From Desulfuromonas sp. (GTDB lineage Bacteria > Desulfobacterota > Desulfuromonadia > Desulfuromonadales > Geothermobacteraceae), in the NCBI GenBank assembly GCA_002868905.1, contig PKUA01000028.1, positions 1 through 64,000 of the forward strand: a stretch of 64,000 bases of DNA, given 5' to 3'. Of the stretch, positions 17,637 to 26,335 are shown in pieces. The translations under genes were made by a program, and so were the position numbers. Within the stretch, counting starts at the first letter, position 1, and the number at the start of each line of letters is the position of its first letter. The notes beneath the pieces were generated by a model, which worked only from the letters and a program-made list of their open reading frames with translations, was not told the origin of the DNA and made no database searches.

Positions 17637-19409
17637 TCAGTGAAAACAGAAAAAGGAGAGGGCCGCCACGGCGAGAACCGCGAGCAGAACCCCGCCGCCG
17701 ACCGGATAGGCGCCAAACCGACTCCGCCGTTCAACCGAAGCTTTTCGATCCGTCAACAGACTCTCGTCCCCGGACAACTCTGAGATAAGCTGCAAAGCAT
17801 GTTTTTGCAGATTGCCGCCCGGCTCGTCGAAGAAGCGGGCAAGCTGGCCGGGAAATCGCTTGGCGAAGATCTCATTGGCCCAGCTGTTGATTCCATTGAA
17901 CACCTGATCGACAAAAGAGACGAAAAGCTTCCCACCCTTGCGATAGAACCAGTCGGTATCGATCGAAATCGTTTCCGTACGCTTGAGCAGCGGCAGGAGC
18001 ATGAAAAATGCCAAGGCTGAGAACATCAGCAACTGGAACTGGTTGAGAGTGTGCTCAAAGGTGTAAGCATGGAACTCGACCGATCCAAACGGCAGGATAT
18101 TGTACAGGGGCTGCGGGAACACCCCGATGAAGATACAGACGAAGGACATGAACGCCATGGCCAGCAGCATGTGCTTCGGCGGCTCCCCGGGACGCAGTCC
18201 CTTGTCTTTGGCGAAGAAGACGAAATAGGGGAACTTGATTCCGGCATGCAGGAAAACCCCGGCCGAGGCGATCTCGAGGACCAGCCAGACCCAGAAGAAC
18301 CCTTCGTGAACCCCCGCCTCGATGATCATCGGCTTGGTGGTGTAGCCGGAGAGGAACGGGAAGCTCGAAATCGCCAAAGCCCCGATCGTCCCGAAAATCA
18401 TGGTCAACGGCATGGTCTTGTAGAGACCGCCGAGATCGGTACACTTGCTCTTGCCGGTCATGTACAGGACCGAGCCGGCGCTCATCCAGAGCAGGGCCTT
18501 GTAAACGATATGGGCGAAGGCGTGGGCAACGGCGCCGTTGAGCGCCATCGCGGTGCCGATGCCGATACCGCATATCATGAATCCGACCTGATTCATGATC
18601 GAGTAAGCGAGAATCCGCCGCATGTCATTTTCCAGGATGGCCCAGATGATGCCGTAGATCGCCATGACACAACCGACCACCATCAAAACCTCCCAGCCGG
18701 CGAAGCCCCGGATCAGGGTGTAGACCGCGGTCTTGGTGGTGTAGGCGGTCATGATCACCCCACCGGTCACGGTCGCTTCCGGATAGGCGTCGGAGAGCCA
18801 GGCGTTCATCGGAGGCGCGGCGGCGTTGACCAGGAATCCGATCAGGATCAGGTAGGTCGGCAGGCCGTGCAGTGAGAACCCGTCGAAGGCGACGGACCCG
18901 GTGGCGTTCACCTGGAGCAGAATTCCCGCCAGCAGACAGAGTCCGCCGAAGATGTGGACCATTACATAGCGAAACGCCGCCCGGTAGGAGCGTTCGGTCT
19001 TGCGCGCAAGGACCAGGAAAGTCGACGTCACCGCCATCACTTCCCAGAACATGTAAAGCGAGATCAGATCGGCCGCGAAGACCGCACCGAGCGCCGCACC
19101 GATGTAGGCGAGCGAGGCAGTGTGCTCGTAACGTTCTTTCAGGTGTTGGCCGAACAGGAAGCAGGCAAAGGCATTGAGCGTGAAAACATATCCGAACACT
19201 TTGCTCAGTTTGTCAACGCGCAGCAGGTTGAGATCGAACCCGAACATCTGGTAGTTGTAGGCGGTACCCGCCTCCAACTGGGAAATCAGGAAAAAGGCGG
19301 CCGCCGGAACCAGCAGGATCAGGACACGACGCCCGGCCAGCGGCAGAAACCAGAGCAGCAGGGCCCCGGCAAAGAACAACAGCGAGGGATGCAGGCTACT
19401 GGCGATCAT
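17637..19409 (-). CDS. Antiporter-like (NuoL/MrpD-family) proton-conducting subunit, long form
   Basis: 590 aa, about 14 membrane helices plus a C-terminal amphipathic region of about 110 aa ending in one more helix. It has the TM5 Glu (MFWEVMAVTS) and conserved Lys/His positions in HAFAHIVYKALLWMS, but at the TM7 pump position, where Mrp/complex I subunits usually have Lys, it reads FLVNAAAPPMNAWL, i.e. Asn. MTAYTTKTAVYTLIR is the next helix. It is the last subunit gene of the Mrp-like operon and overlaps the preceding 92-aa gene by 14 bp. Probably stands in for the antiporter module of MrpA. Confidence 0.88.
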   Translation of the reverse strand: MIASSLHPSLLFFAGALLLWFLPLAGRRVLILLVPAAAFFLISQLEAGTAYNYQMFGFDLNLLRVDKLSKVFGYVFTLNAFACFLFGQHLKERYEHTASLAYIGAALGAVFAADLISLYMFWEVMAVTSTFLVLARKTERSYRAAFRYVMVHIFGGLCLLAGILLQVNATGSVAFDGFSLHGLPTYLILIGFLVNAAAPPMNAWLSDAYPEATVTGGVIMTAYTTKTAVYTLIRGFAGWEVLMVVGCVMAIYGIIWAILENDMRRILAYSIMNQVGFMICGIGIGTAMALNGAVAHAFAHIVYKALLWMSAGSVLYMTGKSKCTDLGGLYKTMPLTMIFGTIGALAISSFPFLSGYTTKPMIIEAGVHEGFFWVWLVLEIASAGVFLHAGIKFPYFVFFAKDKGLRPGEPPKHMLLAMAFMSFVCIFIGVFPQPLYNILPFGSVEFHAYTFEHTLNQFQLLMFSALAFFMLLPLLKRTETISIDTDWFYRKGGKLFVSFVDQVFNGINSWANEIFAKRFPGQLARFFDEPGGNLQKHALQLISELSGDESLLTDRKASVERRSRFGAYPVGGGVLLAVLAVAALSFFCFH

Positions 19410-19674
19410 AGTAGTCCTCTTTTTGTTTCAGTCCAAATCCGACCAGTTTGGACACCAGAATGATCACGACGCAAGAGACGAAACCGAACACGGCGTAAAA
19501 TCCTGGCCAGGCCTCGACGGAGGAGAACAGGGTGTGCTTGTGCATGAAAAGATCGGGGAGCACCAAAAGGACAAGCACCAGGTAGAAACCGATCTTCAGG
19601 CGTTTGATATTCTGCGGATGGTCGAACCAGTCGGTAACAACCTTCGCATCCTTCTTGTTTTCATTCATAGCCAT
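19396..19674 (-). CDS. Small two-helix membrane protein of the Mrp-like operon
   Basis: 92 aa. A charged N-terminus (MNENKKDAKVVTDWFDHPQNIKR) is followed by two hydrophobic helices (about 27-45 and 58-80) and a charged tail. No family recognised. It lies between two antiporter-like subunit genes, 18 bp after the first and overlapping the second by 14 bp, so it is almost certainly co-translated with them and may be an accessory subunit. ATG at 19674 or 19668. Confidence 0.75.
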   Translation of the reverse strand: MAMNENKKDAKVVTDWFDHPQNIKRLKIGFYLVLVLLVLPDLFMHKHTLFSSVEAWPGFYAVFGFVSCVVIILVSKLVGFGLKQKEDYYDRQ

Positions 19675-19692
19675 TATCCCACCCCGGAAACA

Positions 19693-21162
19693 CTACGGAA
19701 ACAGGGTCAACCGGACCAACTGCAGGAACGTGTCCGGGAAGAAAAACAGGGCCAGCGAACCGAGGGCGGTCACCGACAGCGGGATCACACAGAGCAGCGG
19801 CGCCTCCTTGATCCCCTCTGCCTCTGCCCCCTCCGGCGAGGCGGCAAAAAACCCGCGGTAGACGATCGGCAGAAAATAGGCTGCGTTGAGCAGTGAGCTG
19901 ACCAGGAGCACCAGCAGCAACAACAAAGAGCCACCATCCACCGCCCCGATCACCAGGTTCCACTTGCTGATGAACCCGCCGAGCGGCGGCATACCGATGA
20001 TACTCAGTGAGCCGAGAAGGAAGGCGGTGTAAGTGACCGGCATCTTCCGGCCGAGCCCGTCCATCTGACTGATGTATTTTTTGTGGCTTGCGACGTAAAT
20101 CGCCCCGGCGCAAAGGAACAGGGTGATTTTGCCGAATGCGTGCATGGCGATGTGCAACATTCCGCCGGTCATGCCGGCGGCGGTCAGCATACCGGCCCCG
20201 AGCACCATGTAGGAGAGCTGACCGATGGTCGAATAGGCGAGCCTCCGCTTAAGGTTGTCCTGCGTCAAGGCCACCAACGAGGCGACGATAATGGTGATCG
20301 AGGCGAGGACCGTCAGAGCGGTGCCGAGGTGAAACTCGCCGAGCAGATCGGGCCCGAAGATGTGAAACACCACGCGGAGGATGGAGAACACGCCGACCTT
20401 GACGACCGCCACACCGTGCAGGAAGCTCGAAACCGGTGTCGGCGCGACCATCGCCGCAGGGAGCCACCCATGGAACGGCATGATGCCGGCCTTGGCGAAG
20501 CCGAAGACGAACAGGATCAGCAGCAGGGTCAAGGTTGCGGCGTCGGCCTTGCCGACCAGGATACCACCGCTGGTGAAATCGAGGGTTCCCGCGAGGCTGT
20601 AGGTCAGCAACATCGCCGGCAGGGCGAAACCGATCGAGGTGCCAAGAATGTAAGTCAGGTACTTGCGGCCCGAAGCGCGTGCCTCGGCGTTCTGTTCATG
20701 CGTGACCAGTGGGTAGGTCGACAGCGACAGCATCTCGTAGAACAGGTAAAGGGTAAACAGGTTGGCGGAGAACGCCACACCGATCGTGGCCGAAATCGCC
20801 ACGGCAAACGAGGCAAAATATCGGGTCTGACCGTGCTCCTCCAGCGACCGCATGTAACCGATGGAATAGATCGAGGTGAAAATCCAGAGAAACGATGCGA
20901 CCAGGGCGAAAAACATCCCCATCGCATCGACCCGCAGCTGGATCGGCACACCGGGGAGAACCTCGGCCAACGTGAAAACGAACCCGCCACCGGCCAGCAC
21001 CGCCGGAAGCATGGACGCAATCAGCAGGAACTTGCCGACTGCAATCACCAGGGTCCAACCCTCGCGCAGATTCGGCTGGCGACCCGACAGCAGGATCGGG
21101 ATCGCTCCGAGCAGAGAGATCATCACTGCGGCTATCGGCCATATTGAAGTTTGATATGCCAT
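19693..21162 (-). CDS. Antiporter-like proton-conducting membrane transporter (NuoN/MrpD family)
   Basis: 489 aa, about 14 membrane helices. TM5 Glu in LFYEMLSLSTYP, TM7 Lys in GFAKAGIMPFHGWLPAAM, and a second Lys in HGVAVVKVGVF are the proton-path residues of the family; MHAFGKITLFLCAGAIY is the TM12-region motif. It is one of three antiporter-like subunits in the operon. With all pump residues present it is expected to be active. Separated from the upstream MrpD gene by 67 bp. Confidence 0.9.
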   Translation of the reverse strand: MAYQTSIWPIAAVMISLLGAIPILLSGRQPNLREGWTLVIAVGKFLLIASMLPAVLAGGGFVFTLAEVLPGVPIQLRVDAMGMFFALVASFLWIFTSIYSIGYMRSLEEHGQTRYFASFAVAISATIGVAFSANLFTLYLFYEMLSLSTYPLVTHEQNAEARASGRKYLTYILGTSIGFALPAMLLTYSLAGTLDFTSGGILVGKADAATLTLLLILFVFGFAKAGIMPFHGWLPAAMVAPTPVSSFLHGVAVVKVGVFSILRVVFHIFGPDLLGEFHLGTALTVLASITIIVASLVALTQDNLKRRLAYSTIGQLSYMVLGAGMLTAAGMTGGMLHIAMHAFGKITLFLCAGAIYVASHKKYISQMDGLGRKMPVTYTAFLLGSLSIIGMPPLGGFISKWNLVIGAVDGGSLLLLLVLLVSSLLNAAYFLPIVYRGFFAASPEGAEAEGIKEAPLLCVIPLSVTALGSLALFFFPDTFLQLVRLTLFP

Positions 21163-21229
21163 CTTGATCCAGACGTCTTAAAAATGAATTACAGTCACCC
21201 TGCCCCTCAACCGGGCAGGTGTCAAAGGG

Positions 21230-22714
21230 TCAAAATACTCCCGGCAATGTGAAGCGGATCACATGATCGATCAAGGGACCGGTCCCGAAACCGACTGCCA
21301 GCAGCAGGATGGCCACGACCACCAAAGGCTGCAGCATCATCATCGGCGCCTCCTCCACTTTGACCGGGGCATGATCATGCCCGTTACCATCAAGCCGGAA
21401 ATAGGCGATCTCGATGATCCGGAAGAACAGCACCGCATTGACCAGACTGCTGAACACCAGGGCAACGACGAAACTGTACTGTCCCGCCTCGATCCCGCCG
21501 AGAATCAGGTACCACTTGCTGAAGAACCCGCAGGTCGGGGGTACGCCGATCATGGAAAACGCCCCCAGGGTAAACGCCGCCATGGTAATCGGCATCTTGC
21601 GGTAAAGGCCGGTCATCCGCTCGAGGCCGAGTCCGCCGATGCGGTAACTGATGGCAGCCGCCGCCAGGAAGAGGCAGAGGGTCATCAAGGCATCGTTGAC
21701 AATGTGCAGAATCGTCCCGGTCAGTCCCTGAGCATTGGCGAGCCAGGCCCCGCCGACCATGTAGCCGACTTCGGCGACAATGATATAGGTCAGCATTCGG
21801 CGGAAGTCCTTTTGCCCGAGGGCGAGGACCGAAGCGATAATGATAGCGAACGAGGCAACCCAGACTATCAGGTTCTGTACGCCAGCATCCTGGATCAAGG
21901 GGCTGTCAACGGTGAAGATCGAGAACATGACCCGAATCATCAGGTAGACAGTCACCTTGGTCATCAACGGTGCGGCGAGGACGCCCGCCCCGGTCGGGGC
22001 ATCCGAGTATGCGTGGGGCAACCAGCCGTGAAGCGGGAAGAACGCCATCTTGATCAGCAGTCCGACCAGCATGAACCCGAAAGCTGTGGCCGTCGCTACC
22101 TCACCGGTCACCGTCGGCAGGATCCGGGCGATATCGGCCATGTTAAGGGTGCCGGTCAGAATATAGAGATAGCCGACGCCGAGCAGATAGAAGCAGGCCC
22201 CGAGCGATCCCATGATGATGTAGTTGAAGCTCGAAAGTGGTGCCCGCCCGCGCCCCATGGCGATCAGGCCATAGGTGGTAATCGAAGTGATCTCCAGCAG
22301 AACGTAAAGATTAAAGGCGTCGCCGGTCAGCACCAGGCCGTGCAGCCCGGCGATCAGGATCAGATAGAGGGTGAAAAACTGGTATTCACGGCCTTCAAGA
22401 TCCCTGGCCACCGATTTGAGCGAGGAGAATGTCGCCAGCAGCGCCACCCAGGAGATCAACACCAGCATCATCGCGCTGAGGTGATCCACCACCAGTTCGA
22501 TACCGAAGGGAGGTTGCCAATTCCCCACCGTGTAACTGAAGGAACCGTGCTGCAGAACCGACTGCATCACACCGAGCGACGCGAGGGCCGAGAGAGCCAG
22601 GGAAACAAGGGTCAACGGCAGTATCGCTCTACGGTTGATCCGCCCGAACAGGCTGACGAGCAGAGCCCCGAACAAAGGGAGCACCATGACGTACATGTGG
22701 AGGTTGGAGGTCAT
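21230..22714 (-). CDS. mrpD: Na+/H+ antiporter subunit D (MrpD/MnhD)
   Basis: 494 aa, about 14 helices. It keeps TM5 Glu (YVLLEITSITTYG), TM7 Lys (LLIKMAFFPLHGWLPHAY) and MTKVTVYLMIR. In Mrp complexes MrpD is one of two antiporter-like subunits that exchange cytoplasmic Na+ for H+. The start overlaps the mrpC stop by ATGA, as is usual in mrp operons. Confidence 0.92.
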   Translation of the reverse strand: MTSNLHMYVMVLPLFGALLVSLFGRINRRAILPLTLVSLALSALASLGVMQSVLQHGSFSYTVGNWQPPFGIELVVDHLSAMMLVLISWVALLATFSSLKSVARDLEGREYQFFTLYLILIAGLHGLVLTGDAFNLYVLLEITSITTYGLIAMGRGRAPLSSFNYIIMGSLGACFYLLGVGYLYILTGTLNMADIARILPTVTGEVATATAFGFMLVGLLIKMAFFPLHGWLPHAYSDAPTGAGVLAAPLMTKVTVYLMIRVMFSIFTVDSPLIQDAGVQNLIVWVASFAIIIASVLALGQKDFRRMLTYIIVAEVGYMVGGAWLANAQGLTGTILHIVNDALMTLCLFLAAAAISYRIGGLGLERMTGLYRKMPITMAAFTLGAFSMIGVPPTCGFFSKWYLILGGIEAGQYSFVVALVFSSLVNAVLFFRIIEIAYFRLDGNGHDHAPVKVEEAPMMMLQPLVVVAILLLAVGFGTGPLIDHVIRFTLPGVF

Positions 22715-23100
22715 TGGCTGAGCTTCTCCAGAATTTCATCCTCTTCCAGGGTGCCGTACTCCCGCCAGATCCGGAGCAGGACCGCCAGCGCCACCCCGGT
22801 GACGGAGACAGAGACGACGATCGCTGTCAGCATCAGGACATGCGGAAGCGGGTTGACCGTCTGAGCCGCATGCACACCGTGCTCCAATGCCGCGTGCTTA
22901 TCGACGATCGGAATGCCGCCGCCCCGCTTCACTCCGGCGGAGATGAACAACAGGATGATAGCTGTCTGAAAGATATTAAGTCCGAGCAGTTTCTTGACCA
23001 GGTTCCGCTTGCCGATCATGGCATAGAACCCGATCATCATCAGGATGACATAGATCCAGTAGTTATACTTGGCGACCACTTCGGTCATGAACGCGTCCAT
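22711..23100 (-). CDS. mrpC: Na+/H+ antiporter subunit C (MrpC/NuoK-like)
   Basis: 129 aa, three helices, NuoK fold. VKKLLGLNIFQTAIILLFIS and NPLPHVLMLTAIVVSVSVTG are family signatures (the PLPHALVLTAIVI motif). It forms part of the membrane arm between antiporter subunits. One base separates it from the upstream mrpB stop. Confidence 0.93.
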   Translation of the reverse strand: MDAFMTEVVAKYNYWIYVILMMIGFYAMIGKRNLVKKLLGLNIFQTAIILLFISAGVKRGGGIPIVDKHAALEHGVHAAQTVNPLPHVLMLTAIVVSVSVTGVALAVLLRIWREYGTLEEDEILEKLSQ

Positions 23101-23101
23101 C

Positions 23102-23563
23102 TTACAGTCCCTCTTCCATCTCTCCGTTGGATGCGAGATCCCAGTAGAGAGAGAGCATGATGTTCATGACCGCCAGGCCGACCCCGACCTCGACCAGAAA
23201 GATCCCCATGGAGCGCCACTCGATCGGTCCGAGTGGGATGATTTTGTCGAGTGCACTGTAATCGAGGAACAGGCCTCCGACCAGGGCGCAGACGATGGCG
23301 ACACCGACGAAGATCATCGGGCCGATGCTCCCCATCACGGCGTTGGCCTTCTCCGACAGATACCGGGTCGAATCCTTCAGACCGAACGCGATGGAAAGCA
23401 TGATGTAGGCAGCACCGAGGATGACACCTCCCTGGAACCCGCCACCGGGGCTGTAATGACCATGCACGATGACATATAGTCCGAACAGCTGAATGAACGG
23501 CATCATGATCCGCACCGTCATCCGGATGATGATGTCGCAACTTTCCGTTCGCTGGTCCATCAT
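23102..23563 (-). CDS. mrpB: Na+/H+ antiporter subunit B (MrpB/MnhB domain)
   Basis: 153 aa, four helices. The hallmark GHYSPGGGFQGGVILGAAYI is clear. MrpB is a NuoJ-like membrane subunit. It overlaps the upstream MbhE-like gene by ATGA (23560-23563). Confidence 0.93.
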   Translation of the reverse strand: MMDQRTESCDIIIRMTVRIMMPFIQLFGLYVIVHGHYSPGGGFQGGVILGAAYIMLSIAFGLKDSTRYLSEKANAVMGSIGPMIFVGVAIVCALVGGLFLDYSALDKIIPLGPIEWRSMGIFLVEVGVGLAVMNIMLSLYWDLASNGEMEEGL

Positions 23564-23832
23564 GACTTCGGCCTCCGCAGGACCGAAACCACCGCCATGC
23601 CGGCGCAGAAGATAACCACCGTCTCGAACATGGTGTCATAGCCCCGGTAATCGCCGAGGACGGCAGTTACGAGGTTCGGCACGTGGGTCTCCTCGACCGC
23701 CTTCTCAATGTAGTGCGGCGACAGGTGGCGCGAGGCCGGCGCATCGGGATCACCCCAGGGGGCGAAATCCTGCACACCGTAAATCAACAGGGCGCCGGTC
23801 ACTATGGTCGCCAACAGGGCAAGCTTCTTCAA
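23560..23832 (-). CDS. MbhE-like subunit (split MrpA C-terminal / MrpB N-terminal domain)
   Basis: 90 aa. It starts at TTG with a near-ideal GGAGGA site 7 nt upstream and overlaps the mbhD-like stop by TTGA; any longer frame would run through that gene. One N-terminal helix (LLATIVTGALLIYG), then a loop with HLSPHYIEKAVEETHVPNLVT and AVLGDYRGYDTMFETVVIF, the signature of MbhE/MrpA C-terminal domains, and a second helix. In canonical Mrp systems this domain is fused to the end of MrpA; here it is separate, as in Mbh hydrogenases. Confidence 0.85.
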   Translation of the reverse strand: MKKLALLATIVTGALLIYGVQDFAPWGDPDAPASRHLSPHYIEKAVEETHVPNLVTAVLGDYRGYDTMFETVVIFCAGMAVVSVLRRPKS

Positions 23833-24074
23833 TCTTTGCTCCTCCGGGTGGTGCGCAAGATCGCGGCAATAAACAAAACGGTGCTGACACCGGCACCGAC
23901 CGTCGCCTCGGTGAAGGCGACATCGACGGCCCCCATCTCGGCCCACAGCAGGCACATCATGAAACTGTAAACCCCGAAAATAACAGTCGCCGCCAGTAGG
24001 TCCTTCAGGTTGATGACAACAACCGCGCAGACAACCACCAGGGTTAAAATCAACAGATCGAGTTGCCAGATCAT
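23829..24074 (-). CDS. MbhD-like subunit (DUF4040, split MrpA domain)
   Basis: 81 aa, start ATG 24074 overlapping the mrpG stop (ATGA). Two to three helices, with the segment LKDLLAATVIFGVYSFMMCLLW and VAFTEATVGAGVSTVLFIAA typical of MbhD/DUF4040, the NuoJ-like module usually fused in MrpA. A longer Glu-rich N-terminus is possible in the frame but overlaps the mrpG tail and is not credible. Confidence 0.88.
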   Translation of the reverse strand: MIWQLDLLILTLVVVCAVVVINLKDLLAATVIFGVYSFMMCLLWAEMGAVDVAFTEATVGAGVSTVLFIAAILRTTRRSKD

Positions 24075-24412
24075 GGCCGCTTCTTCTCCTTCTTCTCCTT
24101 CTTTTCTTTCTTCCACGGTTCCGCACCGAGGATCAGCGCCGTATCGACGATGGCATGGGTCGCAGTCGGGCTTGCCAGGAAGATGAACATGGCGATAAAA
24201 ACCATCTTCAGACTGACCAAAACATTGGTCAAGGAAGGATCGTGCAGATTGTAGAGGGCAAAACCGCAGATAATCAGGATCGACCCAAGGGAGTCGCTCT
24301 TGCCGGCGGCATGCAGACGCGAGTAAAAATCAGGCAACCGCAGGATGCCGACGATGCCGATGGCAAATATCAATATCCCTAAAACGATAAGGACTCCAAC
24401 GATCAGGTTCAC
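24071..24412 (-). CDS. mrpG: Na+/H+ antiporter subunit G (MrpG/MnhG)
   Basis: 113 aa, three helices. IGIVGILRLPDFYSRLHAAGKSDSLG is the MrpG motif. The C-terminus is an unusual run of Lys-Glu repeats (KKEKKEKKEKK). GTG start overlapping the mrpF stop (GTGA). A small structural subunit of the complex. Confidence 0.93.
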   Translation of the reverse strand: MNLIVGVLIVLGILIFAIGIVGILRLPDFYSRLHAAGKSDSLGSILIICGFALYNLHDPSLTNVLVSLKMVFIAMFIFLASPTATHAIVDTALILGAEPWKKEKKEKKEKKRP

Positions 24413-24720
24413 GAACGCCCCTCCTGTTCGCTGGCAGTAATTTCATCCTTGAAGAATAACCGCCTGCGGCGTAAGAAAAACTTGGTCGCGGCAAGGGTCG
24501 CAATGAAATTGAGCAGGGCGTAGGCGATGGCGATGTCGACGAACATCCCGATGTCGTCATACAGCGCCCCGATAAACAACAACAGGACGGTCGTCTTGGT
24601 GCCGATCATGTTGCCGCCCAGAATCCGGTCGAGGATCGTGGGGCCGACGATCATTCGATAGAGGGTCGGGATGACCAGGAGGGTCAGCGCAATCGACCCA
24701 GCTAACAGAAACTGATCCAT
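24409..24720 (-). CDS. mrpF: Na+/H+ antiporter subunit F (MrpF/MnhF)
   Basis: 103 aa, three helices. YRMIVGPTILDRILGGNMIG and DIGMFVDIAIAYALLNFIAT are the family signatures. Start overlaps the mrpE stop by one base. Confidence 0.93.
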   Translation of the reverse strand: MDQFLLAGSIALTLLVIPTLYRMIVGPTILDRILGGNMIGTKTTVLLLFIGALYDDIGMFVDIAIAYALLNFIATLAATKFFLRRRRLFFKDEITASEQEGRS

Positions 24721-25199
24721 TATCTATCCTCCAGGGCCTTGGCGATCCGGTCCTCCATGGAGCCGGGGCACCCTTCGGCAGCTTCTTTAGTCAGGGCGTA
24801 AATGGTAAATTCGCCGTCACGGATATCAACGGTGATGGTGCCGGGAGTGAGGGTGATCGACTGGGCGAGGGTGACCTGGCTGAGCGGTTTTTTTAGCTTG
24901 GTCTTGAAGCGGATTAGCTGTGGGTCGATCAGCTCCATCATCCGTGGATGAAGCACGATATAGGCAACATGAAGGTTGGCGAGGAGGATTTCCCACAGGA
25001 GCCAGGGGATATAGAGGATCAAGCCGATGACCCCGCGCACCCAGGAACGGCGGTCACCGCCGAAAAACAACAGGTCGTGGCTGAAGATCGCCACCAACGC
25101 ACAACAAACGACTCCCAAACTGAAGTGGAAACCGTCGAACATCCCCGACAAGACCACCCAAAAGGCAAGCATGACCACAAAAGTGGCAACTTTAGCCAT
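24720..25199 (-). CDS. mrpE: Na+/H+ antiporter subunit E (MrpE/MnhE)
   Basis: About 159 aa with two N-terminal helices and a soluble C-terminus; TLTPGTITVDIRDGEFTIYAL is the MnhE signature. First gene of the operon mrpE-F-G-mbhD-mbhE-mrpB-C-D-(NuoN-like)-(92 aa)-(antiporter-like). ATG 25199 has GGGAGAG 7 nt upstream and is preferred over GTG two codons earlier. Confidence 0.93.
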   Translation of the reverse strand: MAKVATFVVMLAFWVVLSGMFDGFHFSLGVVCCALVAIFSHDLLFFGGDRRSWVRGVIGLILYIPWLLWEILLANLHVAYIVLHPRMMELIDPQLIRFKTKLKKPLSQVTLAQSITLTPGTITVDIRDGEFTIYALTKEAAEGCPGSMEDRIAKALEDR

Positions 25200-25520
25200 A
25201 ACCACACTCTCCCTCTACCACATAAAAACCGGCACAAGCCCTGCAAACGCGCCGGATAAATACTTTTCGGAACCCCCCAATGCCAGTTCCGCAACCCGAA
25301 TGCAGCGCAAAATAAGCACCAAATTCCGGATCGGCCAAGCATGGCAGCCAAGCTTGGCGAAATTTCGCATATGTGTATCATGGACGAAAGCCCAGGGTCA
25401 AGGAGAACCAAACACCACCCCACGCCTTGTATCTTTTCTCGGAGGGACCTATAATCCGACCTCGATAAACCACAGTAGATTTGCAACTATGTGATTTCAA
25501 AACGCTGTTTGGAGAAAACC
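25200..25520. other. Divergent intergenic region between mrpE and the nitrilase-family gene
   Basis: No gene seen in about 320 bp. It contains the plus-strand promoter at 25427-25455. A weak minus-strand pair for the antiporter operon is TTGACC at 25401-25396 with GATACA about 16 nt on, which would leave a leader of about 165 nt. Confidence 0.5.
25427..25455 (+). promoter_or_regulatory. Sigma-70-like promoter of the nitrilase-family gene
   Basis: TTGTAT (25427-25432), 17-nt spacer, perfect TATAAT (25450-25455), about 65 bp before the ATG. Confidence 0.6.
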
Positions 25521-26315
25521 ATGGATAACGTTGTGAAAGCGAGCGCCGCCCAGTTCAACATCACCCTCGGCGATATCCCCGCCAACCAGGCCAAAGCGAT
25601 GGCAGCCCTCAACCGCCTGCGTGATCGTGGAGCCGAACTGGTGGTTCTTCCCGAGATGTGGAGCACAGGTTACGATTATCGGCAATTACCTCAATTGGCC
25701 GAGGAAACGCCGCGACTGGTGGAAGAGCTCTGCCGGTACAGTGCCACGGCCGGCCAGACCATCGTCGGCAGCATGGCGGAGAAAGAGGATGACAACATCT
25801 TCAACACCGCCTTCGTCATCGACCGGGGGGAACTGAAGGGGAAATATCGCAAGGTCCACCTGTTCTCCGTCATGCGTGAGGATCGCTACCTCGCTGCCGG
25901 TCACAAGAGTCTGGTGGTCCCGACCTCCATCGGCCGCCTCGGCATCGCCATCTGCTATGACCTCCGCTTTCCGGAACTGTTTCGCAAGCTTGCCCTGGAA
26001 GGGGCAGAAATCCTCTGCCTTCCGGCCGAATGGCCGAAACCACGCCAGGAGCACTGGCGCACCCTGCTGCGCGCCCGGGCAATCGAGAATCAGATGTTCG
26101 TCATCGCCGCCAACTGTTGCGGCATTCAGGCCAAGCTCGACTTCTTCGGCATGAGCCTGCTGATCGAACCAAGGGGGGAGATTCTGGCCGAAGGGGGCGA
26201 AACCGATACCGAACTGCTGGCCGAGTTCGACTTTGAGCAGATGAAGAACTACCGGTTCCAGATTCCTTGCTTCAAAGACCGGCGCCCCGACATTTACGGG
26301 ACGTTACCGGGATAG
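25521..26315 (+). CDS. Carbon-nitrogen hydrolase (nitrilase superfamily, omega-amidase-like)
   Basis: 264 aa. The catalytic triad is visible: Glu45 (VVLPEMWSTGY), Lys111 (GKYRKVHLF) and Cys145 (GIAICYDLRFPELFR). YDLRFPELFR and the overall length fit omega-amidase/Nit2-type amidases, which hydrolyse alpha-ketoglutaramate or similar amides. The start ATG 25521 has GGAG 6 nt upstream. Single-gene transcript. Substrate is inferred from family resemblance only. Confidence 0.88.
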   Translation: MDNVVKASAAQFNITLGDIPANQAKAMAALNRLRDRGAELVVLPEMWSTGYDYRQLPQLAEETPRLVEELCRYSATAGQTIVGSMAEKEDDNIFNTAFVIDRGELKGKYRKVHLFSVMREDRYLAAGHKSLVVPTSIGRLGIAICYDLRFPELFRKLALEGAEILCLPAEWPKPRQEHWRTLLRARAIENQMFVIAANCCGIQAKLDFFGMSLLIEPRGEILAEGGETDTELLAEFDFEQMKNYRFQIPCFKDRRPDIYGTLPG

Positions 26316-26335
26316 ATCTTCAATATTTAATCCCC

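Noticed and set aside
18051-23160. Several long plus-strand frames opposite the antiporter operon
   Set aside because: Low-complexity Gly/Asp/Gln/His-rich shadows of membrane-protein genes in the antisense frame.
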